Assembly: GCA_017453605.1 (NCBI GenBank)
Contig: JAFTEP010000244.1
Location: forward strand, 1 to 5,385
Length of the DNA stretch: 5,385 nucleotides
From: Clostridia bacterium
GTDB lineage: Bacteria > Bacillota > Clostridia > Oscillospirales > SIG627
Reading direction: 5' to 3'
Positions within the stretch are counted from its first letter, which is position 1. The number at the start of each line of letters is the position of its first letter. Of the stretch, positions 1-5,385 are shown one piece after another. Both the position numbers and the translations under genes were made by a program. The notes under the pieces are model-generated. The model ran no database searches, had not been told where the DNA came from, and saw nothing but the letters and a program-made list of their open reading frames with translations.

Positions 1-342
1 GTGCCTCAGATCGCTGCTGGTGCGGTTGCGGTTGTCGGTGGTGACGACGACGATGACGGCGATTCCGCTCGGTCCGTAGCCCTCGTAGGTGACTTCCTCA
101 TAGTTCTCGCTGTCGCTGCTCGCCGCCTTCTTGATGACGCGCTCGATGTTGTCGTTGGGGACGTTGGAAGCCTTGGCCTTTGAGATCAGGTCGCGCAGCT
201 TTGAGTTGGACGCGGGATCGGGACCGCCCGCCTTGACCGCGATGGCGATCTCCTTTCCGATCTTGGTGAAGGTCTTCGCCCTTGCGGCGTCGGTCTTCTC
301 CTTCTTGTGCATGATGTTTTTCCATTTGGAATGTCCTGACAT
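1..342 (-). CDS. yebC: YebC/PmpR family (DUF28) protein, N-terminal 114 codons, cut by the window edge
   Basis: The translation opens MSGHSKWKNIMHKKEKTDAA, the N-terminal signature of the YebC/PmpR/TACO1 family. It continues with the family hallmark TDNRNRTSSDLRH at about residues 102-114, where the window ends. Full-length members are about 240-250 residues, so roughly the first half is present, covering the N-terminal domain and the start of the second. The ATG at 342-340 is supported by GAGAGG at 356-351, 8 nt upstream. Members have been described as DNA-binding transcription regulators. More recent work on some members, and on mitochondrial TACO1, points to a role in translation, including relief of ribosome stalling; which applies here cannot be told from sequence. 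It lies 36 bp downstream of argS with no visible terminator between, so co-transcription is likely. Nothing in the visible part looks damaged. Confidence 0.95.
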   Translation of the reverse strand, partial: MSGHSKWKNIMHKKEKTDAARAKTFTKIGKEIAIAVKAGGPDPASNSKLRDLISKAKASNVPNDNIERVIKKAASSDSENYEEVTYEGYGPSGIAVIVVVTTDNRNRTSSDLRH

Positions 343-378
343 AATTATTACCTCTCGTTCGGTTAAATATTTTTAAAT

Positions 379-2079
379 TTAAATCTTTTCGGGCGCTTCG
401 AGACCGATCAGCCACAAAGCGTTTTTCAGCGTCTCGGCGGTGACTTTGCACAGCCTCAGTCTCAGTTCTTTCGCGTCGCCCTCTGCTTTCAGGATCGGAC
501 AGTCGTGATAGAAGCGGTTGAAGGACTGGCAGACGTCGAGGACGTACCTCGTGATGATCGACGGCTCGTAGCTTTCTCTCGCGGCGACGACCTTCTCGGG
601 GAATTTCGAGAGCAGATTGAAAAGCTCGTTCTCCTGCGCGTTGAAAGAAACGTCATTGATCTTTCCCGTGACGGAAGCCCTCTCGAGGACGCTGCGGCTC
701 CTCGCGTGGGTGTACTGAGCGTAGGGACCGGTGTTCCCGTCGAAATTGAGGGCGTCCTCCCAGACGAAGTTGACGTCCTTGATCCTGCCTGCGCTGAGCT
801 GATTGAAGATGACGGCGCCGACTCCGACGGCTTTGGCGATCTCGTCCTTGTTCTCGCGGTCGGGATTTTTTTCTTCGATGATCTTTTTCACTCTCGCGAT
901 CGCTTCGCTGAAAAGATCCTCTAAAAGAACGACGTTTCCGGTGCGGGTGGCGAGCTTCTCGCCGTTTATGCTGATCTTGCCGTAGGGAACGTGAACCAGC
1001 TGATCCTCCCAGTCGTAGCCCATGAGACCGATGACCTTGAACCACTGTCTGAAATGCAGGCTCTGTCCCGCGTCGGTGACGTAGATGCTGCGGTCGAAGT
1101 TGTAGGTCTTCTTTCTGTAGAGCGCGGATGCGATATCGCGAGTGGCGTAGATCGTGGAGCCGTCCGCTTTCAGGACGATACACGGCGGCATATTGAAATC
1201 GTCGAGCCTGACGACCATCGCGCCGTCGCTCTCTTCGAGAAGCCCCTTTTCTTTGAGTTCATCGACGACCTCTCCGGTCCTTCCGGCGATGAAGCTCTCG
1301 CCGTCGAAGCTCTCGAATTCGACCCCGAGAAGTCTGTAGACGCCCATGAACTTTCCGTCGAGCGAAATGTCGCGGATCTTTTTCCAGATCGAGCGGTTGA
1401 GTTCGTCGCCGGCTTCAAGACGGGCAAACTCCTCGCGCGCCTTATCGTTGAGGGAGGGATCCTCCTCCGCGCGCTCGTGGAAGAGCTTGTAGATGCGGGC
1501 GAGCTCGTTCACTCCGTCCGACTCGATCTTTTCGGGCTCTCCCCAGAGCTTGTAGGCGCAAATAAGCTTTCCGAACTGAGTGCCCCAGTCGCCGAGATAA
1601 TTTATCCCGACGCATTTGTAGCCGGAGAACTGATAGAGCCTCTTGATGCTGTTTCCGATCGCGGTGGATCCGAGGTGACCGATATGGAAGGGCTTGGCGA
1701 TATTGGGCGACGAAAAGTCGATGCACACCGTCTTTCCGGCGCCGTCGGCGTTCCTGCCGTAACCGGAGCCGAGAGAAAGCATTTCGTCGAGCTGACGCAG
1801 CTTTTCGGAGTCGCCGACGAAGAAATTCAAATATCCGTTGACGCTCTCGATCCTTTTTATCCCTTCGATCTTTCCGTCGAGCGCGGCGCAGAGCTGATCC
1901 GCGATGCGCTGCGGAGAGTTTCTGAGCGCCTTCGAGAGCCTGAAGCAGGCGAGAGTGAAGTCGCCCATTTTAAGATCGGGAGTCGCGTCGAACATCCCCG
2001 AAAGTTCGTCCGGATAAATGCCGAGAGTGTCGAACTGCGAACAGATAAGCCGGGAGATTTGTTTTTTTAATCCGTCCAT
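379..2079 (-). CDS. argS: Arginyl-tRNA synthetase (class I), complete
   Basis: Cytoplasmic enzyme that charges tRNA-Arg with arginine using ATP. The 566 residues match the usual family length of about 550-590. In order: an N-terminal additional domain (about 1-105) that in ArgRS contacts the tRNA D-loop; the Rossmann catalytic core with class I signature HIGH at 132-135 in PNIAKPFHIGHLGS; the conserved GDWGTQFGK at 163-171; YATRDIAS at 311-318; and a KMSK-loop equivalent KLATRTGNVV at 375-384. The C-terminal DALR anticodon-binding domain runs from about 447 (FDGNTGPYAQYTHARS) to the typical end LIGLEAPEKI. The loop lacks a canonical KMSK lysine, which is common in ArgRS. The ATG at 2079-2077 has GAGGATC just upstream (2091-2085). 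The stop is TAA at 381-379. It has its own promoter (2145-2173) and probably reads into yebC. I see no T-box leader: the predicted leader is only about 59 nt. Confidence 0.98.
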   Translation of the reverse strand: MDGLKKQISRLICSQFDTLGIYPDELSGMFDATPDLKMGDFTLACFRLSKALRNSPQRIADQLCAALDGKIEGIKRIESVNGYLNFFVGDSEKLRQLDEMLSLGSGYGRNADGAGKTVCIDFSSPNIAKPFHIGHLGSTAIGNSIKRLYQFSGYKCVGINYLGDWGTQFGKLICAYKLWGEPEKIESDGVNELARIYKLFHERAEEDPSLNDKAREEFARLEAGDELNRSIWKKIRDISLDGKFMGVYRLLGVEFESFDGESFIAGRTGEVVDELKEKGLLEESDGAMVVRLDDFNMPPCIVLKADGSTIYATRDIASALYRKKTYNFDRSIYVTDAGQSLHFRQWFKVIGLMGYDWEDQLVHVPYGKISINGEKLATRTGNVVLLEDLFSEAIARVKKIIEEKNPDRENKDEIAKAVGVGAVIFNQLSAGRIKDVNFVWEDALNFDGNTGPYAQYTHARSRSVLERASVTGKINDVSFNAQENELFNLLSKFPEKVVAARESYEPSIITRYVLDVCQSFNRFYHDCPILKAEGDAKELRLRLCKVTAETLKNALWLIGLEAPEKI

Positions 2080-2144
2080 TGAATGATCCTCAAAAAATAC
2101 AAGTTGAAACCGTTTGGCGTACAGATAAAATTCTGTGACAGTTT

Positions 2145-2173
2145 ATTATAACAGAAAATTTTCCGGAAATCAA
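2145..2173 (-). promoter_or_regulatory. Predicted sigma-A promoter of argS (argS-yebC unit)
   Basis: On the minus strand, -35 TTGATT (2173-2168) is separated by exactly 17 bp from a consensus -10 TATAAT (2150-2145). The predicted start of transcription is near 2138, giving a leader of about 59 nt to the argS ATG. A small CTGT-G-ACAG palindrome (2133-2141) sits at the predicted start. The -35 overlaps the loop and arm of the hairpin after pcrA. Confidence 0.7.
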
Positions 2174-2188
2174 GGTTTTCCGGAAAAT
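2155..2188 (-). terminator. Candidate intrinsic terminator of pcrA
   Basis: A perfect 12-bp inverted repeat lies 31 nt past the pcrA stop. ATTTTCCGGAAA at 2158-2169 pairs with TTTCCGGAAAAT at 2177-2188, around a 7-nt loop. On the minus strand it is followed by TTTCTGTT. The stem is AT-rich with only a CCGG core, and the U-tract is short and interrupted, so it may be a weak terminator. The same bases also contain the argS -35 element and spacer. Confidence 0.5.
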
Positions 2189-2219
2189 CAACTGAATATG
2201 CTGTTTATATTATTCTTTT

Positions 2220-2936
2220 TCAGGCCTTTTTGAGCTTTGCGAAGCTCGCCATGAGCTTTTTTGTGCCCTTTGAGCCGAAATCGACTTCATAGAAATAATC
2301 GGCGGCGACTTTTCTCACGGAGAGGACGGTCCCCTCCCCGAACATGGCGTGGAGCACCCTGTCGCCCTCTTTAAAGACCTCTTTGACAAGAGGCTCGTTT
2401 TTGGGGACCGAGGGATAGGGCGTCGCCTTCATTCCTGCCGGGAAGCCTCTGCCGGCAAAGGGAGAAGAACGAAGGTTCTCTCTGTCGCCGAGAGGGATCC
2501 TGCCGTATGCGCCGATTCCCGAGCCGTAATGCGGCAGAGCGTCGCTGTAGGTTCTGCCATCGCTCCTGTAGAGGTCGCGGGCGTCAAGATCAGATCTCAG
2601 GTCCAGTAAATTCGAGTCGCAAAGTTCGGGCGGGATCTCTTCGATGAAACGTGAGGGATAGGAATAATTGGTCCTGCCGTAGAGAGTGCGCCTCTGGGTG
2701 AGGGTGATGAAGAGGCGCTTTTTCGCCCTTGTGAGCGCGACGTAGCAGAGGCGCCTTTCCTCTTCGAGCTCTTCCGAGTCCTCTTCGTTCACCATATACG
2801 ACGGGAAGACCTTTTCCTCCATAGCGGCGACGAAAACGTAGGGGAATTCGAGCCCCTTCGCGCTGTGTACTGTCATCAGAACGACGCTGTCGGCGGTCTG
2901 GTCGTAGTTGTCGACGTCGCTGACCAGAGCGGTCTC
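2220..2936 (-). CDS. PcrA C-terminal segment downstream of the TAG (motifs V, VI and Tudor-like domain)
   Basis: The frame continues straight from the TAG with ETALVSDVDNYD, then motif V (MTVHSAKGLEFPYVFV, from codon 615) and motif VI (EEERRLCYVALTRAKKRLF, about 652-670) with the arginine finger of domain 2A. A low-conservation Gly/Arg/Ser-rich linker follows. The last 50 or so residues (GDRVLHAMFGEGTVLSV to FAKLKKA) match the PcrA C-terminal Tudor-like domain that contacts RNA polymerase. The first ATG after the TAG is at 2876-2874, inside motif V. It has no Shine-Dalgarno sequence upstream, so independent translation of this piece is unlikely and a 218-residue protein starting there would not be a meaningful domain unit. 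The stop is TGA at 2222-2220. Conservation of this half argues that it was translated as part of PcrA until very recently, or still is. Confidence 0.7.
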   Translation of the reverse strand, partial: ETALVSDVDNYDQTADSVVLMTVHSAKGLEFPYVFVAAMEEKVFPSYMVNEEDSEELEEERRLCYVALTRAKKRLFITLTQRRTLYGRTNYSYPSRFIEEIPPELCDSNLLDLRSDLDARDLYRSDGRTYSDALPHYGSGIGAYGRIPLGDRENLRSSPFAGRGFPAGMKATPYPSVPKNEPLVKEVFKEGDRVLHAMFGEGTVLSVRKVAADYFYEVDFGSKGTKKLMASFAKLKKA

Positions 2937-2939
2937 CTA
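2937..2939 (-). other. In-frame TAG (amber) codon inside pcrA
   Basis: Codon 594 of the pcrA frame reads TAG, between GATTTTCTC and GAGACCGCT on the minus strand. Homologues typically read FLEE or similar at this point, so TAG probably stands for a Glu codon (GAG). A Gln codon (CAG) is also one step away. The complete genes whose ends are visible here stop with TAA (argS, groES) or TGA (pcrA), so nothing in the window shows TAG acting as a normal terminator. That sample is too small to argue for codon reassignment. Confidence 0.95.
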
Positions 2940-4718
2940 GAGAAAATCGCAGAGCCTTCCGCCGGGATTGTTCTTTTCAAAGCTGATCGCCGAGGAAATG
3001 AGTTCCTCTATGTTTTCCTTCTTGTCTTCTCCGTCGTCGCCGGCCTTGTCGAGCATTTCAATATACCCGGAGGCGTCGATCACCATTCTGAACAACGCCG
3101 AGAGTTTCACGCTTTCGTCCTGCGCCTTTTCGCGAAGCGAATTAATCATCCCGGCAAATTTCAAGAGAGTTCCGGCGCTCTTTTTCAGTTCCGCATAGTC
3201 AGAAGCGGACGCCATGATCTCTATAGGATCTTTTCCGGTTGATTCAGACAGAGCGAGGACGCGATCTGCCGTCGTCTCCCCTATCCCGCGTCGGGGGACG
3301 TTGATGATGCGCTTTAAGTGGACGGAGTCGTGAGGATTGTTGACGACGCAAAGATAAGCGATCATGTCCCTGATCTCGGCGCGGTCGGTGAAGCGAAGTC
3401 CTCCGAGCAGTCTGTGCGGGACGCCGGATTTCGTGAGGACGGTCTCGAGCGCGTTCGAGACGGCGTTGACCCGGTAGAGGACGGCGAAGTCTTTATATTT
3501 CGCCTTGCCGGAGGCGACGAGCGAATTGACGGTGTCGGCGATATACGAGGCTTCCGCTTCCTGATCCTCGCTGCGGTGAACGACGATCTTTTCGCCCTTT
3601 CCGGCGCCGCACCAGAGCTTTTTGCCCTTGCGGCGCGAATTGTTGCAGATAACGGCGTTTGCGGCGTCGAGGATAGTGGAGGTCGAACGGTAGTTCTGCT
3701 CGAGACGGATCACCTCGGCGTCGGGATAAGTGCGGTCAAATGAAAGGATGTTGTCGATCACGGCGCCGCGGAATCTGTATATGCTCTGATCGTCGTCGCC
3801 GACGACCATCACGTTCTCGTGACCGGAACCGATGAGCGTCATCAGAAGACACTGCGCGCGGTTTGTGTCCTGATATTCGTCGACAAGGACGTAGCGGAAT
3901 TTGTTCTTATATATATCGAGAACGTCGGGGAAACGGCGGAACAGGTCGACGGTCATGGAAATGATATCGTCGAAGTCGAGAGCGCTCGCCTCTCTTAGGG
4001 CGCGCTGATACTCTTTGAAGATCTCGGCGATCTTTTCTTTTTCATAATCGCCGCCCGCCCTGTTGAGAAGATCCTCCCAGCCCTTTAGTTCGTTCTTGCA
4101 GTTGGAGATATGCCTCAAGACCTTTTTGGGCGTGAAGACCTCGTCGTCGAGGGAGAGCTTTTTGACGCAGTCCTTGACGAGCTTTTTCTGATCGTCGGTG
4201 TCGTAGATGACAAAATCCCTCTCGTAGTCGAGAAGGTCGATATGCCTGCGCAGGATCCTGACGCAGATCGAGTGGAAGGTCCCCGCCCATATCTGCGAAG
4301 CCTTGTCGCCGAGCTCAGTTTCGAGCCGTGATTTGATCTCTCCGGCCGCCTTGTTGGTGAAGGTGATCGCGAGGACTCTGTCGGGAGGACAGGGATCGAC
4401 GGCAAACTGAGACAAAATGCCTTTCATCAGCATCTTGTCTTCGGGCTTGGCGTTAGAAGAAAGAGCCTCTATGAGTTCTATCTCCTGCGGATTCAGTTCC
4501 GGAAGCTTTTTCGACCTCCACGCGTCGCCGAAGGAGATGATGTGCGCGATACGCTTGACGAGAACGGTCGTCTTGCCGCTCCCCGCTCCGGCGAGAACGA
4601 GCAGAGGTCCGTTGACCTTTGACAGCGCTTTCTGCTGCTGCGGATTGAGAGAAGAATAATAAAGTTCAAAAAGTTTGTTGCGGACCTTAACGATCCTTTC
4701 GGTTTCGTTCTGAGTCAA
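2937..4718 (-). CDS. PcrA N-terminal open segment, 593 aa, ends at the TAG
   Basis: This is what would be made without readthrough. Visible SF1A motifs are: Q motif LNPQQQKAL (24-32); Walker A GAGSGKT (44-50); motif Ia TFTNKAAGEIKSRL (119-132); AGTFHSICVRILRR (145-158); Walker B/motif II VLVDEYQDTN (277-286); motif III VVGDDDQSIYRFRGA (305-319); motif IV IRLEQNYRST (337-346); and GGLRFTDRAEIRD (439-451). These cover domains 1A and 1B and most of 2B. Residues about 62-110 form an insert of about 45 residues compared with classic PcrA. The product would lack motifs V and VI, including the arginine finger, so it should bind nucleotide at best and not act as a helicase (inference). The start is TTG at 4718-4716. 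It is chosen because GGAGG lies 6 nt upstream and no in-frame ATG or GTG occurs before the conserved region. Confidence 0.85.
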   Translation of the reverse strand: MTQNETERIVKVRNKLFELYYSSLNPQQQKALSKVNGPLLVLAGAGSGKTTVLVKRIAHIISFGDAWRSKKLPELNPQEIELIEALSSNAKPEDKMLMKGILSQFAVDPCPPDRVLAITFTNKAAGEIKSRLETELGDKASQIWAGTFHSICVRILRRHIDLLDYERDFVIYDTDDQKKLVKDCVKKLSLDDEVFTPKKVLRHISNCKNELKGWEDLLNRAGGDYEKEKIAEIFKEYQRALREASALDFDDIISMTVDLFRRFPDVLDIYKNKFRYVLVDEYQDTNRAQCLLMTLIGSGHENVMVVGDDDQSIYRFRGAVIDNILSFDRTYPDAEVIRLEQNYRSTSTILDAANAVICNNSRRKGKKLWCGAGKGEKIVVHRSEDQEAEASYIADTVNSLVASGKAKYKDFAVLYRVNAVSNALETVLTKSGVPHRLLGGLRFTDRAEIRDMIAYLCVVNNPHDSVHLKRIINVPRRGIGETTADRVLALSESTGKDPIEIMASASDYAELKKSAGTLLKFAGMINSLREKAQDESVKLSALFRMVIDASGYIEMLDKAGDDGEDKKENIEELISSAISFEKNNPGGRLCDFL

Positions 4719-4724
4719 GGCGTT

Positions 4725-4729
4725 CCTCC
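4725..4729 (-). promoter_or_regulatory. Shine-Dalgarno site that sets the TTG start of pcrA
   Basis: GGAGG on the minus strand lies 6 nt before TTG at 4718-4716. The first residues (MTQNETERIVKVRNKLFELY) precede the Q motif by a distance normal for clostridial relatives. No ATG or GTG with comparable support exists nearby, so the TTG is the best start. Confidence 0.8.
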
Positions 4730-4741
4730 GGGCAAAATGAC

Positions 4742-4760
4742 GCCGGGCTTTCCGTCCGGC
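4742..4760 (-). other. GC-rich hairpin in the pcrA leader
   Basis: GCCGG at 4742-4746 pairs with CCGGC at 4756-4760 around a 9-nt loop. On the minus strand it would form almost at the 5' end of the pcrA mRNA, about 12 nt before the ribosome binding site, where it could stabilise the message. On the plus strand it is followed by a run of five T (4762-4766), which resembles a weak terminator, but no plus-strand gene lies upstream. Confidence 0.35.
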
Positions 4761-4769
4761 CTTTTTGAT

Positions 4770-4798
4770 ATTTTAACATTTTTCGAGCGGGATTTCAA
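4770..4798 (-). promoter_or_regulatory. Predicted sigma-A promoter of pcrA
   Basis: On the minus strand, TTGAAA (4798-4793) and TAAAAT (4775-4770) are separated by 17 bp. Transcription would start near 4763, giving a leader of about 45 nt before the TTG codon. The leader begins with a small GC-rich hairpin (4742-4760). The promoter is about 90 bp away from the divergent groES promoter, so the two should not occlude each other. Confidence 0.65.
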
Positions 4799-4888
4799 GT
4801 TTTTTTCGCGTTATGCCCGGGAAAAACAGGCTGCTTTCAAAAAGACGGTGCAAAATTGTGAATATTGTGTGAATTATAGAAAAAACAC

Positions 4889-4917
4889 TTGATTTTTCCA
4901 CTTGACGGGTCTACAAT
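4889..4917 (+). promoter_or_regulatory. Predicted sigma-A promoter of groESL
   Basis: TTGATT (4889-4894) is followed after exactly 17 bp by TACAAT (4912-4917). The predicted transcription start is around 4924, so CIRCE falls just inside the transcribed leader. That is a usual arrangement for HrcA-controlled vegetative promoters. A second TTGACG at 4902-4907 has no matching -10 at the right distance. Confidence 0.75.
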
Positions 4918-4928
4918 ATGCACAGTGG

Positions 4929-4955
4929 TTAGCACTCATACAAGAAGAGTGCTAA
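4929..4955 (+). promoter_or_regulatory. CIRCE operator (HrcA binding site)
   Basis: The inverted repeat TTAGCACTC (4929-4937), 9-nt spacer and GAGTGCTAA (4947-4955) match the CIRCE consensus in all 18 arm positions. In bacteria with CIRCE, the repressor HrcA binds here and represses groESL. Release follows when GroEL is occupied by misfolded protein during heat shock. An hrcA gene is therefore expected elsewhere in the genome. Confidence 0.97.
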
Positions 4956-5004
4956 ACAAAGAAAAATTTTAAACCAAACATCAAATCACAGGAGGAAAAA
5001 TAAA

Positions 5005-5286
5005 ATGTTGAAACCACTCTCTGACCGCGTAGTCCTCAAAATGGCTGAAGCGGAAGAAACCACCAAAAGCGGCATCATCCTCGCCGGCAACGCGAAGGAA
5101 AAGCCCTCTGTAGCGGAAGTCGTCGCTGTCGGTCCCGGCGGACTCGTCGACGGCAAGCAGGTCGAAATGACCGTCAAGAAGGGCGACAAGGTCATCACCA
5201 GCAAGTATTCCGGCACCGAAGTCAAGATCGACGGCGAGGAATACGTCATCGTCAGGATAAGCGATATCCTCGCGATAGTCAAATAA
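5005..5286 (+). CDS. groES: Co-chaperonin GroES (Cpn10), complete
   Basis: Heptameric cytoplasmic lid of the GroEL chaperonin, closing the folding chamber in an ATP-dependent cycle. The 93 residues match the usual 94-97. The N-terminus LKPLSDRVVLKMAEAEETT is the cpn10 signature region. The mobile loop (about 16-33) carries SGIIL, the hydrophobic stretch that docks on the GroEL apical domain. VAVGPGG at about 41-47 leads into the roof hairpin. The C-terminal strands (GDKVITSKYSGTEVKIDGEEYVIVRISDILAIVK) are typical. The ATG has AGGAGG at 4990-4995, 9 nt upstream; the stop is TAA. It is first in the groESL operon, controlled by the CIRCE element, and 39 bp ahead of groEL. Sequence style fits Clostridia (impression from family knowledge). 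Confidence 0.98.
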   Translation: MLKPLSDRVVLKMAEAEETTKSGIILAGNAKEKPSVAEVVAVGPGGLVDGKQVEMTVKKGDKVITSKYSGTEVKIDGEEYVIVRISDILAIVK

Positions 5287-5325
5287 TTGAAGCTTAGTCC
5301 GCAATAAATCAAGGAGGCAAATAAA

Positions 5326-5385
5326 ATGGCAAAAGAGATCATTTTCAACACCGAAGCGAGAAATAAACTCATGAGCGGTATCAGA
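5326..5385 (+). CDS. groEL: Chaperonin GroEL, first 20 codons, cut by the window edge
   Basis: The 20 visible residues begin MAKEIIFNTEARNKLMSGI, the standard N-terminus of the 60-kDa chaperonin (usual length about 540 residues). The ATG has AAGGAGG (5311-5317) 8 nt upstream. It lies 39 bp after groES with no terminator between, the standard groESL arrangement, so it shares the CIRCE-controlled transcript. GroEL forms the double-ring folding chamber and is also the co-factor through which HrcA senses folding stress. Only the equatorial N-terminus is visible, so no active-site residue can be checked. Confidence 0.95.
   Translation, partial: MAKEIIFNTEARNKLMSGIR

Larger units (their letters stand above)
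2220..4718 (-). pseudogene. pcrA: UvrD/PcrA superfamily 1A DNA helicase gene interrupted by an in-frame TAG
   Basis: Read as one frame from the TTG at 4718 to the TGA at 2222-2220, this is 832 residues including the TAG at codon 594. It carries every UvrD/PcrA motif from the Q motif to motif VI, plus a C-terminal Tudor-like domain. PcrA is an ATP-driven 3'-5' DNA translocase and helicase acting in nucleotide excision repair, removal of RecA and transcription-replication conflict resolution. It is essential in several Firmicutes. Both sides of the TAG are in the same frame and continuous with family sequence (DFL, TAG, then ETALVSDVDNYD), so a single base change accounts for it. Relatives usually have Glu here, and GAG to TAG is one step. 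The rest shows no decay. Possible causes are a recent nonsense mutation, a sequencing or assembly error, or amber readthrough. I call it a pseudogene for convenience; real loss of function is not established. The extra length over about 720-760 residues comes partly from an insert after Walker A. Confidence 0.8.

Noticed and set aside
98..924. Several 60-176 codon frames on both strands over yebC and argS
   Set aside because: They are low-complexity, Arg- or Asp/Val-rich translations that overlap confirmed genes in other frames.
991..2070. 359-codon open frame on the plus strand, antisense to argS
   Set aside because: It lies wholly opposite a clear argS, has no recognisable domain and shows no good ribosome binding site. 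Long antisense frames are expected opposite genes rich in G/C-ending codons.
2080..2144. T-box or other riboswitch in the argS leader
   Set aside because: The predicted leader is about 59 nt, far too short for a T-box, and no T-box core motif or leader terminator is seen.
2877..2939. Frameshift as the cause of the pcrA break
   Set aside because: Codon positions of the two halves are in the same register (4718 and 2876 differ by a multiple of three), and translation between them gives normal PcrA sequence. Only the TAG is out of place.
3318..3743. 141-codon plus-strand frame opposite pcrA, and similar ones at 2865-3242 and 4110-4331
   Set aside because: They are shadows of the pcrA frame, with no start context and no family resemblance.
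4855..4869. Direct repeat ATTGTG / ATTGTG, 9 bp apart, upstream of the groES promoter
   Set aside because: Six-base repeats in AT-rich intergenic DNA are expected by chance, and there is no symmetry or known operator match.
4873..4901. Second minus-strand promoter for pcrA with TATAAT at 4878-4873
   Set aside because: No credible -35 at 16-18 bp (best is TGGAAA at 16), and it would overlap the groES promoter. The TTGAAA-17-TAAAAT promoter nearer pcrA is better.
1..5385. Mobile element, CRISPR, defence island or novel system
   Set aside because: All genes are conserved housekeeping genes with ordinary spacing. No transposase, integrase, terminal repeats, tandem repeats or tRNA-like attachment site was seen.

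Overview
This is a conserved chromosomal housekeeping region, probably from a low-GC-lineage Gram-positive bacterium of the class Clostridia (Firmicutes/Bacillota), possibly an uncultured Oscillospirales-like gut organism. Three things support this. A perfect CIRCE operator precedes groES. All Shine-Dalgarno sites are strong and Gram-positive-like. The UvrD/PcrA helicase carries an extra segment of about 45 residues after Walker A that I associate with clostridial relatives. The lineage is inferred from these features and from general protein resemblance; no search was run. Genes use many G/C-ending codons, while intergenic regions are AT-rich.

The minus strand, read from right to left, carries pcrA (4718 to 2220), argS (2079 to 379) and the first 114 codons of a yebC-family gene (342 to the left window edge). 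pcrA has its own promoter, a TTG start and a strong ribosome binding site. Its reading frame is interrupted by one in-frame TAG at 2937-2939. Both sides of the TAG are well-conserved PcrA sequence in the same frame, so this is a single nonsense codon and not a frameshift. A hairpin that could terminate pcrA lies at 2158-2188. The argS promoter is nested in the same hairpin. argS and yebC are 36 bp apart with no visible terminator and probably share a transcript, linking tRNA charging with a YebC protein.

The plus strand at the right end carries the chaperonin operon: a TTGATT-17-TACAAT promoter, CIRCE in the 5' leader, complete groES (5005-5286), and the first 20 codons of groEL running off the window. 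pcrA and groES are divergent, with 286 bp between their start codons. The two promoters there are well separated.

I see no mobile element, CRISPR array, tRNA or rRNA gene, and no convincing novel multi-gene system. The most notable point is the amber codon in an otherwise intact helicase gene. The second is the compact palindromic element in which the pcrA terminator and the argS promoter overlap.
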